The position numbers and the translations under genes are program-made. The notes beneath the pieces were generated by a model that saw only the letters and a list, made by a program, of their open reading frames with translations, had not been told where the DNA came from and ran no database searches. A stretch of 64,000 bases of DNA from Flavobacterium sp. (lineage in GTDB: Bacteria; Bacteroidota; Bacteroidia; Flavobacteriales; Flavobacteriaceae), in the NCBI GenBank assembly GCA_020403245.1, contig JADBYA010000024.1, forward strand, positions 62,001-126,000, read 5' to 3'. Below are positions 25,941-34,336 of this stretch, one piece after another (within the stretch, counting starts at the first letter, position 1; each line of letters starts with the position of its first letter).

Positions 25941-27672
25941 TAATCCGTTTAATCATAGCCATTTTATTGGATACATAAATCAAGTTACACCTCAATATGT
26001 AAAAGTTCATTTCCCTTCTTCTGTGTTGATGAAATCTTTTACTTTTTATGGAGAAGAATTAAAGGGTGGTTTAGTTGGAAATTATGTAGTAATCGAAGGA
26101 GAAAAATATGGTTTTTTGGGCAAAATCCTTGAATTGAGTTTACCTGAGAAAGAACGACTTGAACTAAGTGAGAAATCATTTAATACAAAAGAATTTCATC
26201 CAACTGGAAAGATAGAAATTTTATTGTCTTTTGAACTTTTTGAACCATCAAATATCGATAAAGGTTTAAATTCCTTACCAATGATTGGTGCAAAAGTATT
26301 TATTTGTTCTTCTGAATTTATAAAAGGATATTTCAAAGGTTTTGGAGTTAAAAAAGAATATAAAGATACTGCTCCAGTAATTGAGTTAGGAAGACTTACT
26401 TATGATAAATCAACAATTGTCGAATTATCACAGCAAGCAATATTTGGAAGACATTGTGCGGTAGTTGGAACAACAGGTGGTGGTAAAAGTTATACGGTTA
26501 GTAAATTATTGGAAGCACTAAAAATTAATAATAGCAAGTCTATTTTAATTGATGCAACAGGAGAATATTCAAGCTTAGATGAAGATCCTAAAGTTTCAAA
26601 AACAGTTATTGCTACCTCATCTTTTTTTCCTTATGCAAAGTTAACTATAGGTGACTTATTTGTTTTGTTTAGACCATCTGGACAAGTACAACAACCTATT
26701 TTACTTGAAGCTATAAAATCTTTGAAAATTGCACATTGTATGCTTAGAGATAAAGATAAGTATCCGCATTCGATAGCTGAAGAAAAAATTACATTTAAAA
26801 TAAAAGATAAAGACTTAGTAATTGAGAATGGTTGTGTTGTTAAATGCGGAAACGAAACAAGACCGTATAATAATGCACATTACATTTATAGAACTGAAAT
26901 TGAAGACGATAATTCAAGCTTTTTTGACATAAACAAATTGTCTCAACAGATTATAAATGAATGTTATCAAATAAATGGTGACCGCTGGCAAACTTTTCAA
27001 GACGGTAGAAATTTCGGTAATAGTACAAGCCTAATCATGAGAATTAACAATACAATAAATGATAATGATTTTAAAAAAATGTTTGGCTTCAATTCTATTT
27101 CTGATGAAGTTGATATAATAGAAATGATTGAGAGTTTCATAAAAGATGAAACTAAATGTATTTTAAGAATTGGATTTGAGAATGTTCCGTTTAATTTTCA
27201 GTCAAGAGAGATTTTAGCAAATGCGATTGGTAAATATTTACTAAACAAATCTAGAATTGGCACTTTTAAAGAGAAACCTTTAGTGTTATTTATTGACGAA
27301 GCACATCAATTTTTAAACAAGAAAGTAAAAGATGAATATTTTGAAACTACAGAGCTAAGTTCATTTGACAGTATAGCCAAAGAGTGCAGAAAATATGGAT
27401 TATTTCTTTGCATTGCTACACAAATGCCTAGAGACATTCCAAATGGAACATTAAGTCAAATAGGAACTTTTATCACTCATAGATTAATAAATCACCAAGA
27501 CAAAGAAGCTATAGCAAATGCTTGTTCTTCTGCAAATCGTGATACACTAGCATTTTTACCTGTTTTAGGTTCTGGTGAAGCAATTTTAATGGGTGTTGAT
27601 TTTCCTATGCCAGTTATGTTAAAAGTTGAAATGCCTTTAATCAAACCGAATTCTGATACACCTTTATTTTAA
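25933..27672 (+). CDS. HerA-like hexameric ATPase/translocase
   Basis: The protein has 579 residues. An N-terminal HAS-barrel (about 1-150) is followed by the ATPase core with Walker A GTTGGGKSY (179-187), the DATGEYSS motif, Walker B LFIDEAHQF (Asp about 455) and a sensor segment CIATQMPRDIP. This is the FtsK/HerA superfamily, which forms hexamers that thread DNA. In defence systems HerA assembles with SIR2 proteins and regulates or is activated by them. It ends 7 bp before the next unrecognised gene, so the operon continues beyond the canonical pair. Confidence 0.9.
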   Translation: MSNNPFNHSHFIGYINQVTPQYVKVHFPSSVLMKSFTFYGEELKGGLVGNYVVIEGEKYGFLGKILELSLPEKERLELSEKSFNTKEFHPTGKIEILLSFELFEPSNIDKGLNSLPMIGAKVFICSSEFIKGYFKGFGVKKEYKDTAPVIELGRLTYDKSTIVELSQQAIFGRHCAVVGTTGGGKSYTVSKLLEALKINNSKSILIDATGEYSSLDEDPKVSKTVIATSSFFPYAKLTIGDLFVLFRPSGQVQQPILLEAIKSLKIAHCMLRDKDKYPHSIAEEKITFKIKDKDLVIENGCVVKCGNETRPYNNAHYIYRTEIEDDNSSFFDINKLSQQIINECYQINGDRWQTFQDGRNFGNSTSLIMRINNTINDNDFKKMFGFNSISDEVDIIEMIESFIKDETKCILRIGFENVPFNFQSREILANAIGKYLLNKSRIGTFKEKPLVLFIDEAHQFLNKKVKDEYFETTELSSFDSIAKECRKYGLFLCIATQMPRDIPNGTLSQIGTFITHRLINHQDKEAIANACSSANRDTLAFLPVLGSGEAILMGVDFPMPVMLKVEMPLIKPNSDTPLF

Positions 27673-27679
27673 ATTAAAA

Positions 27680-28345
27680 ATGATAAACTACAGTTCACAT
27701 ACAAGATCCTTCGGTATAAGATGGAACATCAAAATCGAACCCATTTATAGACTACTTGACAATGTAAATTACATCAATAATTTTTTCGAAAATGGCGAAA
27801 TAATGTTAAGTTGTTTCAACAATTTTAAAAAAAATCCAGATGAAATGCAAGGTGACAAAGAAGAAGGCCATGCAATAGTTGGAGAATTTGGCAATGGTCC
27901 TCGAAATAGCCATGTGATTTACGAATCAGGATTAAATGCTTTTATAATGTCAACCACTAGTAAAATTAATGAAGTAGTTATTAAAGACTTTAATGCTGTT
28001 GGTGCGATAAAAATTAATAACCCATCAATGTTTGCTTTTGAGATCGCAAAAAAGCTTCCTTTTGTTGATTCAGGTGTTGAGGGTTTTTGCAATTATAAAT
28101 CTTCTAGAGTTGAGTTTTTAGAGGGTGAAGAAGGTAAATTATTAAATTCTCTAGATTTTGATAGTCCATCAAGTCATTTAATATTTCAAGAAATTACTAG
28201 AGGAAGGGAGTTGTTTCTAAAATTGGACAAATATCAGCATCAAAATGAATATAGGCTAGCTTGGTTTTCAAATGAGGAAATAAAAAGCTCATTAATTGTT
28301 CGATGCCCAGAAGCTGTAAAATTTTGTGATAAAATTATATTTTGA
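27680..28345 (+). CDS. DUF2971-like protein in the SIR2-HerA operon
   Basis: The protein has 221 residues and is soluble. It contains NGEIMLSCFNNFKKNPDEMQ near the start and KYQHQNEYRLAWF near the end. The pattern (short N-terminal half, then a GLNAFIMS-type strand, and a terminal E/NEYR motif) is reminiscent of DUF2971 proteins, which occur in many defence islands and have no agreed activity. This is a weak resemblance by eye. It starts 7 bp after HerA and is followed 22 bp later by the next gene. Its function may be accessory sensing or an alternative effector. Confidence 0.68.
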   Translation: MINYSSHTRSFGIRWNIKIEPIYRLLDNVNYINNFFENGEIMLSCFNNFKKNPDEMQGDKEEGHAIVGEFGNGPRNSHVIYESGLNAFIMSTTSKINEVVIKDFNAVGAIKINNPSMFAFEIAKKLPFVDSGVEGFCNYKSSRVEFLEGEEGKLLNSLDFDSPSSHLIFQEITRGRELFLKLDKYQHQNEYRLAWFSNEEIKSSLIVRCPEAVKFCDKIIF

Positions 28346-28367
28346 TATCTATCAAAATAAACTCTTT

Positions 28368-29510
28368 ATGAAAGATGTTTTTATAAACGATAGAGATCAT
28401 TTTAAATGGAGTAAACAAAAAGAATACATTAGCCATCTTGACACTATTGATGAAAATACAAAAATCAAAGCCATTGATGCACTTACTTTTTTTGAAGTAG
28501 AATTTGGAGCACAGTTTTTAAAAACGTCCTCAATCAATCATCCAATTCGTCAGATGATTTCTAACAAAGCACCTTTCCAGATAAAAGATTTAATTGAATT
28601 TGCAGAAACATTAAAGATTTTAAAAAAAGAAAAAAATAATTACAACCGATTAATTCAAAAGCTCCTTAGTAAAGACAATGCCCAAACAGAAGGAATTTCT
28701 CTTGTTAACGTGGCAAGAATGTTTTTAAAAGAAGAGCTAATAGTTTCATTTATTGACGAATTAAAATATAAAAAAACTCCGGATGTAAAAATAACCAATC
28801 CCAACAATGAGGATGTTTTTTTTATTGAAATTACAAAACTTAATAACAGTGATTACCAAAAGGAAATAAGTGATAACTATAATTTTTTTCACAATCAATT
28901 CAATAATGTCCAACCATTATTTTCTTTTTTCGGAAAACAATTTCAAGTAGTAGATAAAAAAGAATATCCTGGGATAAGTAAAATAATTGCAGATGCAAAA
29001 AAAAGGGTAAAAGAGAATGATCAGATTATTTATTATTCCGACCGAAGATTTAATTTTATGTTAGCTCCTCCTAGTTATAATTATGATTTTAACGAAATAT
29101 GTGAAAGAAATAATATTCGGTCAATTCGTTTTAACGGATTACCAATTGAGGTTGATGAAACCAGCCGAATTAATAATAAAATAGTAAAAGCAAATCAAAT
29201 CCCTGAGGGTGAAAATGGCTTATTATTTATAGAAATTAGTCCTATTTATTTCTTAACTACTGATATTGTTACTGCTGCTAAAAGATTAGAAGCTAACATA
29301 ACAAAATATAAAAATTTACTTGGTATAATTCTTTTCTCTGAAATTGTGGCACCAAAAGAACCTATTCTAGTAAATTTAGGAAACAATCATTTTTTTTCAA
29401 GAAAAACAATTGAAAATCTTTGTCGAGAATCACTTTTCATTTATAATAATAATTGTGATATGAAACTTTCAGAGGAAACTTTAGTCAAAATATACAAAGC
29501 TTTATTATAA
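28368..29510 (+). CDS. Protein with a PD-(D/E)XK-like nuclease motif
   Basis: I chose the ATG at 28368 (380 residues); an upstream start would overlap the previous gene. Residues 138-157 read PDVKITNPNNEDVFFIEITK, that is PD, a turn, then an Ile-Glu-x-Thr/Lys strand. This matches the pattern of divergent PD-(D/E)XK nucleases, although the canonical Glu-x-Lys is E-I-T-K. The first 100 residues are helical and Lys-rich, and the C-terminal part is alpha-beta (LLFIEISPIYF, LLGIILFSEIV). The family is not recognised. Operon position 22 bp after the DUF2971-like gene and 5 bp before the HEPN gene suggests it is a working part of the same module. Confidence 0.7.
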   Translation: MKDVFINDRDHFKWSKQKEYISHLDTIDENTKIKAIDALTFFEVEFGAQFLKTSSINHPIRQMISNKAPFQIKDLIEFAETLKILKKEKNNYNRLIQKLLSKDNAQTEGISLVNVARMFLKEELIVSFIDELKYKKTPDVKITNPNNEDVFFIEITKLNNSDYQKEISDNYNFFHNQFNNVQPLFSFFGKQFQVVDKKEYPGISKIIADAKKRVKENDQIIYYSDRRFNFMLAPPSYNYDFNEICERNNIRSIRFNGLPIEVDETSRINNKIVKANQIPEGENGLLFIEISPIYFLTTDIVTAAKRLEANITKYKNLLGIILFSEIVAPKEPILVNLGNNHFFSRKTIENLCRESLFIYNNNCDMKLSEETLVKIYKALL

Positions 29511-29515
29511 TATAA

Positions 29516-30898
29516 ATGAAAGATCGCAAAATAAAAAATTTCACACCAGAATTAGAAACAATAGAGCAATTTGAAAATTTTAAAAAACTAAAAATCACCA
29601 TCCAAAATTGTGATGGTGTTGCATTTATTACAAAATCAAAAAGAGACTTTAAACTTTCATTCGATGGTGTTTTTAAGTATCAATCAGATAAGGAAATAAA
29701 GGTAAATATTGAAGGTGAAGAGTTTGTATTAAAATCAAATGATTTTAAAGAACCTATTAATGATGCTTTTACAGGTGTTTCAGGTCAGCATACTTTTGAT
29801 ATAGATAGTGTTTGTAAAGGGTGTTTCAATAAAGAAGATCTATTCAAAATATTCTTTTTTGACAATTCAAAAAATAAACGTGATTTTAATGACAAATTAG
29901 AAACTGCAAAAAACGATGGTGTCAATACTTGGGCTATTGAATGTGTAAGATTGTGTGTAAACAAAAATACTTTCGACATAACCAAATATAAGAATAAGAA
30001 CAAAAGTTATTTCGTAATCGAAAATTTAGAGCCAACCTCTTTAAAAGAGTTCAATGAATATTCGTATGCTATACAAAAAGGTATTGGTTTTTTAATTGGT
30101 TACATGCCTGGTGGAGAAAACTATATTTTTTCTGGAGAAAATTTCATTTATCAAAGATTAGCCAGAAAATCATTAAAATCAATTTTTCATCCGGTAACTT
30201 CAAATCCATATTCAAAACTGCATAAAGAAAAGAATATAGCAGATAGCTATTACGGAAAGTTAAAAGTCATACCTATTGAAGTAATCTCAAATTTCATTAC
30301 ACAACTACGAAACAATGAAGAGTATGCAGTAGCTATTATTTTTTTGATGGAAGTAACCCATCTGAAATCTGTGGTGTCCATGCCTGGTGTGTTTTCTGTT
30401 ATTTTAGAATCACTGGCAAATATTATCATCACAAAACAGAATACAATTGAAAAATTAATAGCTGACGAAACACTCTTTAATAAGATAAAAAGTGATTTAA
30501 ACGCTGTCTTGGATAACTATGCTAATGCAATAGATGAAAATGCAGAAATAAAATTCCGAAGAAAAATAAATGGATTAAGTAACTCCATAAATCACAAACG
30601 TCTAACCAATGCAGAAAAATTAAGACAACCATTTGATCAATTACAAATCAAACTCTCTAGTGAAGATGAATCAGCAATTGATTTTAGAAACGATTTATTA
30701 CACGGCAATATCTTAATGAATAATGAAACAACAAAAACTAGCAAAGAAATAGACAATAAAATGCTATATGCAAGTGCAAAACTTTACACTCTGATAAGTA
30801 AACTAATTTTAAAAAATAGTGGATATAGTGGATATGTAATTAATCATGCTAAATTCTTCAATAAAGATGCTAAAGAAGACTATTTCGAAGAGATATAA
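29516..30898 (+). CDS. HEPN-motif protein, last gene of the six-gene operon
   Basis: The protein has 460 residues. The N-terminal half is beta-rich (about 1-180, with KLKITIQNCDGVAFITK) and the C-terminal half is helical. Near the end, FRNDLLHGN contains an R-x4-H motif (Arg391-His396), the signature of HEPN ribonucleases such as those in ApeA and Abi-type proteins. It lies between two predicted helices as in that fold. Bacterial HEPN proteins with a separate sensing domain often abort infection by cutting tRNA or mRNA. Here it stands behind SIR2, HerA and a nuclease-like gene, so it may be a second effector. RNase activity is inference. Confidence 0.75.
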   Translation: MKDRKIKNFTPELETIEQFENFKKLKITIQNCDGVAFITKSKRDFKLSFDGVFKYQSDKEIKVNIEGEEFVLKSNDFKEPINDAFTGVSGQHTFDIDSVCKGCFNKEDLFKIFFFDNSKNKRDFNDKLETAKNDGVNTWAIECVRLCVNKNTFDITKYKNKNKSYFVIENLEPTSLKEFNEYSYAIQKGIGFLIGYMPGGENYIFSGENFIYQRLARKSLKSIFHPVTSNPYSKLHKEKNIADSYYGKLKVIPIEVISNFITQLRNNEEYAVAIIFLMEVTHLKSVVSMPGVFSVILESLANIIITKQNTIEKLIADETLFNKIKSDLNAVLDNYANAIDENAEIKFRRKINGLSNSINHKRLTNAEKLRQPFDQLQIKLSSEDESAIDFRNDLLHGNILMNNETTKTSKEIDNKMLYASAKLYTLISKLILKNSGYSGYVINHAKFFNKDAKEDYFEEI

Positions 30899-30940
30899 GT
30901 TTTTAGTAAAATATTCTATATAAATGTTTATTTTTACAAC

Positions 30941-31048
30941 ATGAACATAGAAAGTATCATAGCAATCCTGGCAAATAGTGTGGCAATTTTAGTAGCCGCT
31001 AAAAATGATACACCCATTCTTTCCCTTTTTAAAAAAACCTTTTTTTAA
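30941..31048 (+). CDS. Possible tiny or truncated reading frame (35 residues)
   Basis: The frame reads MNIESIIAILANSVAILVAA and ends in a short Lys/Phe tail, then an A/T-rich run. It looks like the first helix of a longer membrane protein that has been cut off, or a small membrane peptide. It lies 42 bp after the HEPN gene and next to a tRNA-like fragment, so it may mark a recombination junction. Confidence in a functional product is low. Confidence 0.25.
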   Translation: MNIESIIAILANSVAILVAAKNDTPILSLFKKTFF

Positions 31049-31116
31049 TTTTTTTTGACACCTAGTTTTTTTGTGTGTCAAGAACTTTCCTTATCAAATA
31101 AGGGATAGCATCCAAT

Positions 31117-31131
31117 CAGGATTAGAACCTG
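31117..31131 (-). other. tRNA-like T-arm fragment, possible attachment scar
   Basis: On the minus strand, CAGGTTCTAATCCTG (31117-31131) matches a tRNA T-arm: a 4-bp stem around a TTCTAAT loop with the GTTCRANYC pattern. No acceptor, D or anticodon arms are seen, so it is not a functional tRNA. Integrative elements often leave such 3' tRNA pieces. It sits between the SIR2-HerA operon and the convergent CBASS operon. Chance is possible. Confidence 0.3.
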
Positions 31132-31152
31132 TGATCTACATTAGTGAAAAAT

Positions 31153-31842
31153 CTATCTGACTTTTAATTGATTTCTATGATGAACCGCAATCTTATACTC
31201 ATTTGTTTCTCTTAGAGAATGAAGAAAATAATGGATATGTTCCAAACTTAGTTTAGATAAAATGTCATAACTTTTCTTATGACATTTTCTATACTTCTTA
31301 CCACTTCCACAAAAGCACATGGAAACTCTATCTATTTTTTTTCCTTCAATAATTTGGTTCAATCCAAATTCAATATTAAAGATGTTATTGGTCATAAAAG
31401 TTTCTTCAAAAAACTCAATCCAGCCTTTACTACCATGAGAACGCTCTTTTAAGAAGTAGCCATTTTGATTTCTGAAAATTTGGCTATAGAAATAATTTTT
31501 AACTTGATTATCTATAAAAGAAAGTAAAGCTATACCACTGTTACAAATAATGATTTCTTCCGGTGGCGAAGCGAGACAACAATTGCCTGTCTGTTCAAAG
31601 ATATGCCAATCTACATTTCTAGGAATACGACCACCAGTTTCATAAACTTCAGGAAAACGATTAGGAAAATCAGCCACAGCCTTAATTTCAATTTGAAAGG
31701 TATCTTCTACGCCACCTCCATCGTTCATCAAAACTAAAGAACCAAAAATACAAGGAATCCCACCTTCATTTTTAAGGGATAACTCCTTGTATTTTTCTGT
31801 AACTGCTGTTGCTTGTTCTTTAAAAAGAGTATAGCCATTCAT
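31153..31842 (-). CDS. cap2: E2-like conjugating enzyme with SEC-C zinc motif (short type II CBASS)
   Basis: The protein has 229 residues. An N-terminal E2-like domain contains FPNRFPEVYETGGRIP and the putative catalytic Cys in TGNCCLASPPE (Cys88 or Cys89). A C-terminal SEC-C zinc motif reads MCFCGSGKKYRKCHKK (Cys176, Cys178, Cys187, His188). There is no E1 or JAB domain. E2-only CBASS operons are known, in which the E2 conjugates the C-terminus of the CD-NTase and primes it. It starts 4 bp after the CD-NTase stop. The symbol follows CBASS naming; the exact Cys used is not certain. Confidence 0.85.
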   Translation of the reverse strand: MNGYTLFKEQATAVTEKYKELSLKNEGGIPCIFGSLVLMNDGGGVEDTFQIEIKAVADFPNRFPEVYETGGRIPRNVDWHIFEQTGNCCLASPPEEIIICNSGIALLSFIDNQVKNYFYSQIFRNQNGYFLKERSHGSKGWIEFFEETFMTNNIFNIEFGLNQIIEGKKIDRVSMCFCGSGKKYRKCHKKSYDILSKLSLEHIHYFLHSLRETNEYKIAVHHRNQLKVR

Positions 31843-31845
31843 ATT

Positions 31846-32787
31846 TTATTTTCCCCAAGGTCTAGATAAAGCAGCTCCACTTGTTGTAGCAGCACTACTA
31901 TTCGTTTGTTCATTTTTATCTTCTCCATCTGGAAATCGTGTACCCAAATGTTTTTGCCATAATCTGCTTGCTTTTAGTTGATTTGGCTCTTTTAAAGCTG
32001 CTTCAGCATCAGCAAGAAAGCTGTCTAAATTAGTTAGAAAATTATTTTTTCGTGTGGAATCATAATCCGCAAACAAATCATCCTTCGGTGTTACGGGTAC
32101 AATACATTCAAATTTTTGAGCTAATGCTTTTTTAATTTCTCTTAAAACATCAGTCAACAAAATATCATCACGATCGTTAAGAACAATTTTATCTTTAGCT
32201 TTCATAGCTAAAATGGTCATAGCTAGTCCACTTGGCATTTTGTTTCGCTTATGGTCACACCATGCTTTTAGTTCTTTAATTACTTTTATTATCTTACCAT
32301 TGGCATCTTTGTTATCGTTAAACCAATCAATTAGTGCTTTAGGATCACTATCTTCCCATCCATTGTTCTTTACGGCTAGTTGATATTCTTTCCCATCTGT
32401 TTTATAGTAAACAGGAATGTCAATTTCATAATCTCCTGAAAAAATATTACGAATACATTTTTTCCTGTGTTCTGGAGAAGTAGAGGTATAACCATTTACT
32501 GCATCCCAAACCCAATTTTGTAACGTCGTTGCACTAACGTCAGGATTTCTGAAAAAGTAAACACCATCATCCAAATCACAAATATCATCTTTAGTTCTTA
32601 TACCGGTTTTCATTTTGTATGAACCCTGTATATAAAACTTTGGTACATAAGCTGGATGGTGTTCCTTAAAATGTTTTCTAATGCGTTCTCTCAACCCATC
32701 TTTAGAGTTGGTCATCTTTGTTTTTTTGCCAGAGGTCAGAGAAATTTCTGTATTAAATCCTCCGAATAAGTGGTGACAGTTTGCCAT
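31846..32787 (-). CDS. CD-NTase (cGAS/DncV-like nucleotidyltransferase) of CBASS
   Basis: The protein has 313 residues. Nucleotidyltransferase signature: FYIQGSYKMKTG (Gly55-Ser56), then DICDLDDGVYF with metal-binding Asp71 and Asp73, and a third Asp in GDYEIDIPVYY (Asp123). On sensing phage, these enzymes make cyclic oligonucleotides. The C-terminus is a flexible Ser/Ala/Thr-rich tail ending SRPWGK, as expected for a target of the neighbouring E2. In systems with Cap2, a terminal Gly is conjugated; here Gly is penultimate. It is encoded between the patatin effector and the E2 gene. The clade and second-messenger product cannot be read from the sequence. Confidence 0.9.
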   Translation of the reverse strand: MANCHHLFGGFNTEISLTSGKKTKMTNSKDGLRERIRKHFKEHHPAYVPKFYIQGSYKMKTGIRTKDDICDLDDGVYFFRNPDVSATTLQNWVWDAVNGYTSTSPEHRKKCIRNIFSGDYEIDIPVYYKTDGKEYQLAVKNNGWEDSDPKALIDWFNDNKDANGKIIKVIKELKAWCDHKRNKMPSGLAMTILAMKAKDKIVLNDRDDILLTDVLREIKKALAQKFECIVPVTPKDDLFADYDSTRKNNFLTNLDSFLADAEAALKEPNQLKASRLWQKHLGTRFPDGEDKNEQTNSSAATTSGAALSRPWGK

Positions 32788-32792
32788 AGTAT

Positions 32793-33803
32793 TTATATGT
32801 TTTTATAGTTTTTAATTGATTTAAAAAAAGTTAAAATCTCAGGATTTGTAGCGTAGGTATTTCCAGTTTGTTTTCCCAGGGCATGTATAGTTGCTAGAGT
32901 CTTTTTATCAGTTCTATCCATAGTAATTATATTCATTTGCGTAGGAGACAACTTAGGCGAATCAATTCTAATATAATTCCCTTTTGGTTGTATTTTAGGT
33001 ATTATTTTCTTTAAAAAATAATCAGTAAAATAAGATTGCCCATCCATAGCAGTTTCAAACAATTTTTTATTCCATCCAATTATAGATTTTGATTTATTAT
33101 TGGTTGAAACCCAACCATTAGGTGTCGTAATACTTGATATTGATAAAATACTATAAGCATCATAGTCTTTACCCTCACCAACATAATAGTCAATAGCTTC
33201 AAGTAAACCACAAAGCGAAGGATTGTTAGCCCAAACACCACCATCAGTATATAAAAATCCATTATGCTCATGAATAGGAAAATAACTTGGTGCTGCAGAA
33301 GTAGCCAAAGCAATATCTACAAGTTTAATTGAATCATCAACAAAATGTTCGGTCTGAACGCCGGATTTTTTAAAAACTTTAGGTTGACCATTGGTTAAAT
33401 TAAAACTTGGGATACAAAGTAAATTATTGGCATACTTCATTGTTTTTTCTTCAAACAACTCTTCTAATATTCCTTTCAATGGTCTAACCGAATGTTTATT
33501 AGAAAATAAAATTTGTTTAATAGTTTTATATGAATTTTGGAAACGCCTAATTAATGCATTGTTTGAAGTAGGAAATATTTCTGAACCTTTTTTTACATAC
33601 AAATCAACCAAAGATTGAGCACTCATTCCACTAGCAAGTCCAATAGCAATTAATCCACCGGTTGAAGTACCGCATATCATATCAAAATGATCAGTAATTT
33701 TTTTTCCTGTTTTTGCTTCAAAAGAAGCTAAAATAGAAGCACTGTAAAGTCCTTTTATTCCTCCACCATCTATAGACAGTATTTTAAACGTTTTCTTTTC
33801 CAT
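32793..33803 (-). CDS. capV: Patatin-like phospholipase, CBASS effector CapV
   Basis: The protein has 336 residues with a complete patatin catalytic set. The oxyanion loop is SIDGGGIKGLYS (Gly13-18), the nucleophile elbow GTSTGG (Ser47), and the dyad Asp is in YTDGGVWANNPS (Asp187). CapV binds the cyclic nucleotide from the CD-NTase and degrades the inner membrane, killing the infected cell. Gene order capV, CD-NTase, E2 with 4-6 bp gaps is a canonical CBASS operon. All motifs are intact. A small membrane-protein gene and a hairpin terminator lie just upstream on the same strand. Confidence 0.94.
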   Translation of the reverse strand: MEKKTFKILSIDGGGIKGLYSASILASFEAKTGKKITDHFDMICGTSTGGLIAIGLASGMSAQSLVDLYVKKGSEIFPTSNNALIRRFQNSYKTIKQILFSNKHSVRPLKGILEELFEEKTMKYANNLLCIPSFNLTNGQPKVFKKSGVQTEHFVDDSIKLVDIALATSAAPSYFPIHEHNGFLYTDGGVWANNPSLCGLLEAIDYYVGEGKDYDAYSILSISSITTPNGWVSTNNKSKSIIGWNKKLFETAMDGQSYFTDYFLKKIIPKIQPKGNYIRIDSPKLSPTQMNIITMDRTDKKTLATIHALGKQTGNTYATNPEILTFFKSIKNYKNI

Positions 33804-33825
33804 ATATGTTTTTAAAAAAAAATTT

Positions 33826-33855
33826 AAAAGAGTTTTACATGAGTAAAACTCTTTT
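33826..33855 (-). terminator. Strong hairpin between the small membrane gene and capV
   Basis: AAAAGAGTTTTAC and GTAAAACTCTTTT pair perfectly (13 bp) around a 4-nt loop. Minus-strand reading continues AAATTTTTTTTT. It should terminate transcription of the 53-residue gene upstream and could attenuate read-through into the CBASS operon. Confidence 0.8.
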
Positions 33856-33862
33856 AATTCAA

Positions 33863-34024
33863 TTACTTCAATGCTTTGGCAATCAAACCTATTGCTGCAA
33901 CTACAGTGAAAGTTACAATAACAGCATTCACAAATTGAGCCGTTTCACCATAAACTGTAGTACAGGTATTTTTATAGCAAAGCGTAGTTTGTTCCCTCGA
34001 AGGGTACTTAGTTAAACTTCTCAT
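33863..34024 (-). CDS. 53-residue single-pass membrane protein upstream of CBASS
   Basis: The reading frame starts at 34024 (MRSLTKYPSREQTTLCYKNT) and ends KALK before a TAA. The second half is one clear transmembrane helix (AVIVTFTVVAAIGLIAKAL). The family is not recognised. It is on the same strand as capV, 59 bp upstream, with a perfect terminator hairpin between. It could be an independent small toxin-like or regulatory membrane peptide, or an accessory of the CBASS locus. Its composition and the clean terminator argue for a real gene. Confidence 0.5.
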   Translation of the reverse strand: MRSLTKYPSREQTTLCYKNTCTTVYGETAQFVNAVIVTFTVVAAIGLIAKALK

Positions 34025-34095
34025 GTGTTTTAATTAGATGTTAATAGAATTCAGACAACGCCAAGCTGTGTCATATCAGCGTACCAGAAAGAAAA

Positions 34096-34269
34096 TCACT
34101 TCTCTTTTCTTACTCCTTTAAAAGGTGTTCCGTCTTGCTTAACATCCATAAAACGTCCAGTACTAGTATTGCGTTTAACATACTGTTCAGTCTTAGGATT
34201 ATAAGTCTGACTTCTTCCTTTCACGGCACCATTACGATGCCCATCTCCGGGTGTTCCATTTTTTGCCAT
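34096..34269 (-). CDS. Small basic Gly/Lys-rich protein
   Basis: I chose the ATG at 34269 (57 residues, MAKNGTPGDGHRNGAVKGRS); a longer form would add a hydrophobic leader unlike the family I remember. The sequence is strongly basic, with blocks GDGHRNGAVKGRSQ, YNPKTEQYVKRNTSTGRFMD and GTPFKGVRKEK. Closely similar short proteins are, to my memory, common in Bacteroidota without known function. The charge suggests nucleic-acid binding. It lies on the same strand as the CBASS genes and the XRE-ImmA/PIN pair, between the two systems. Confidence 0.65.
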   Translation of the reverse strand: MAKNGTPGDGHRNGAVKGRSQTYNPKTEQYVKRNTSTGRFMDVKQDGTPFKGVRKEK

Positions 34270-34336
34270 GGCTATCAGATTTAATACAATCAAACAATTT
34301 AAAACTGAGGCGTTTGATTAAAAACCCAAGGAATAA

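Noticed and set aside
33806..34015. Plus-strand 69-residue frame opposite the small membrane gene
   Set aside because: The minus-strand frame has a signal-free but clear membrane helix and proper placement; the plus frame is low in quality and overlaps its terminator.
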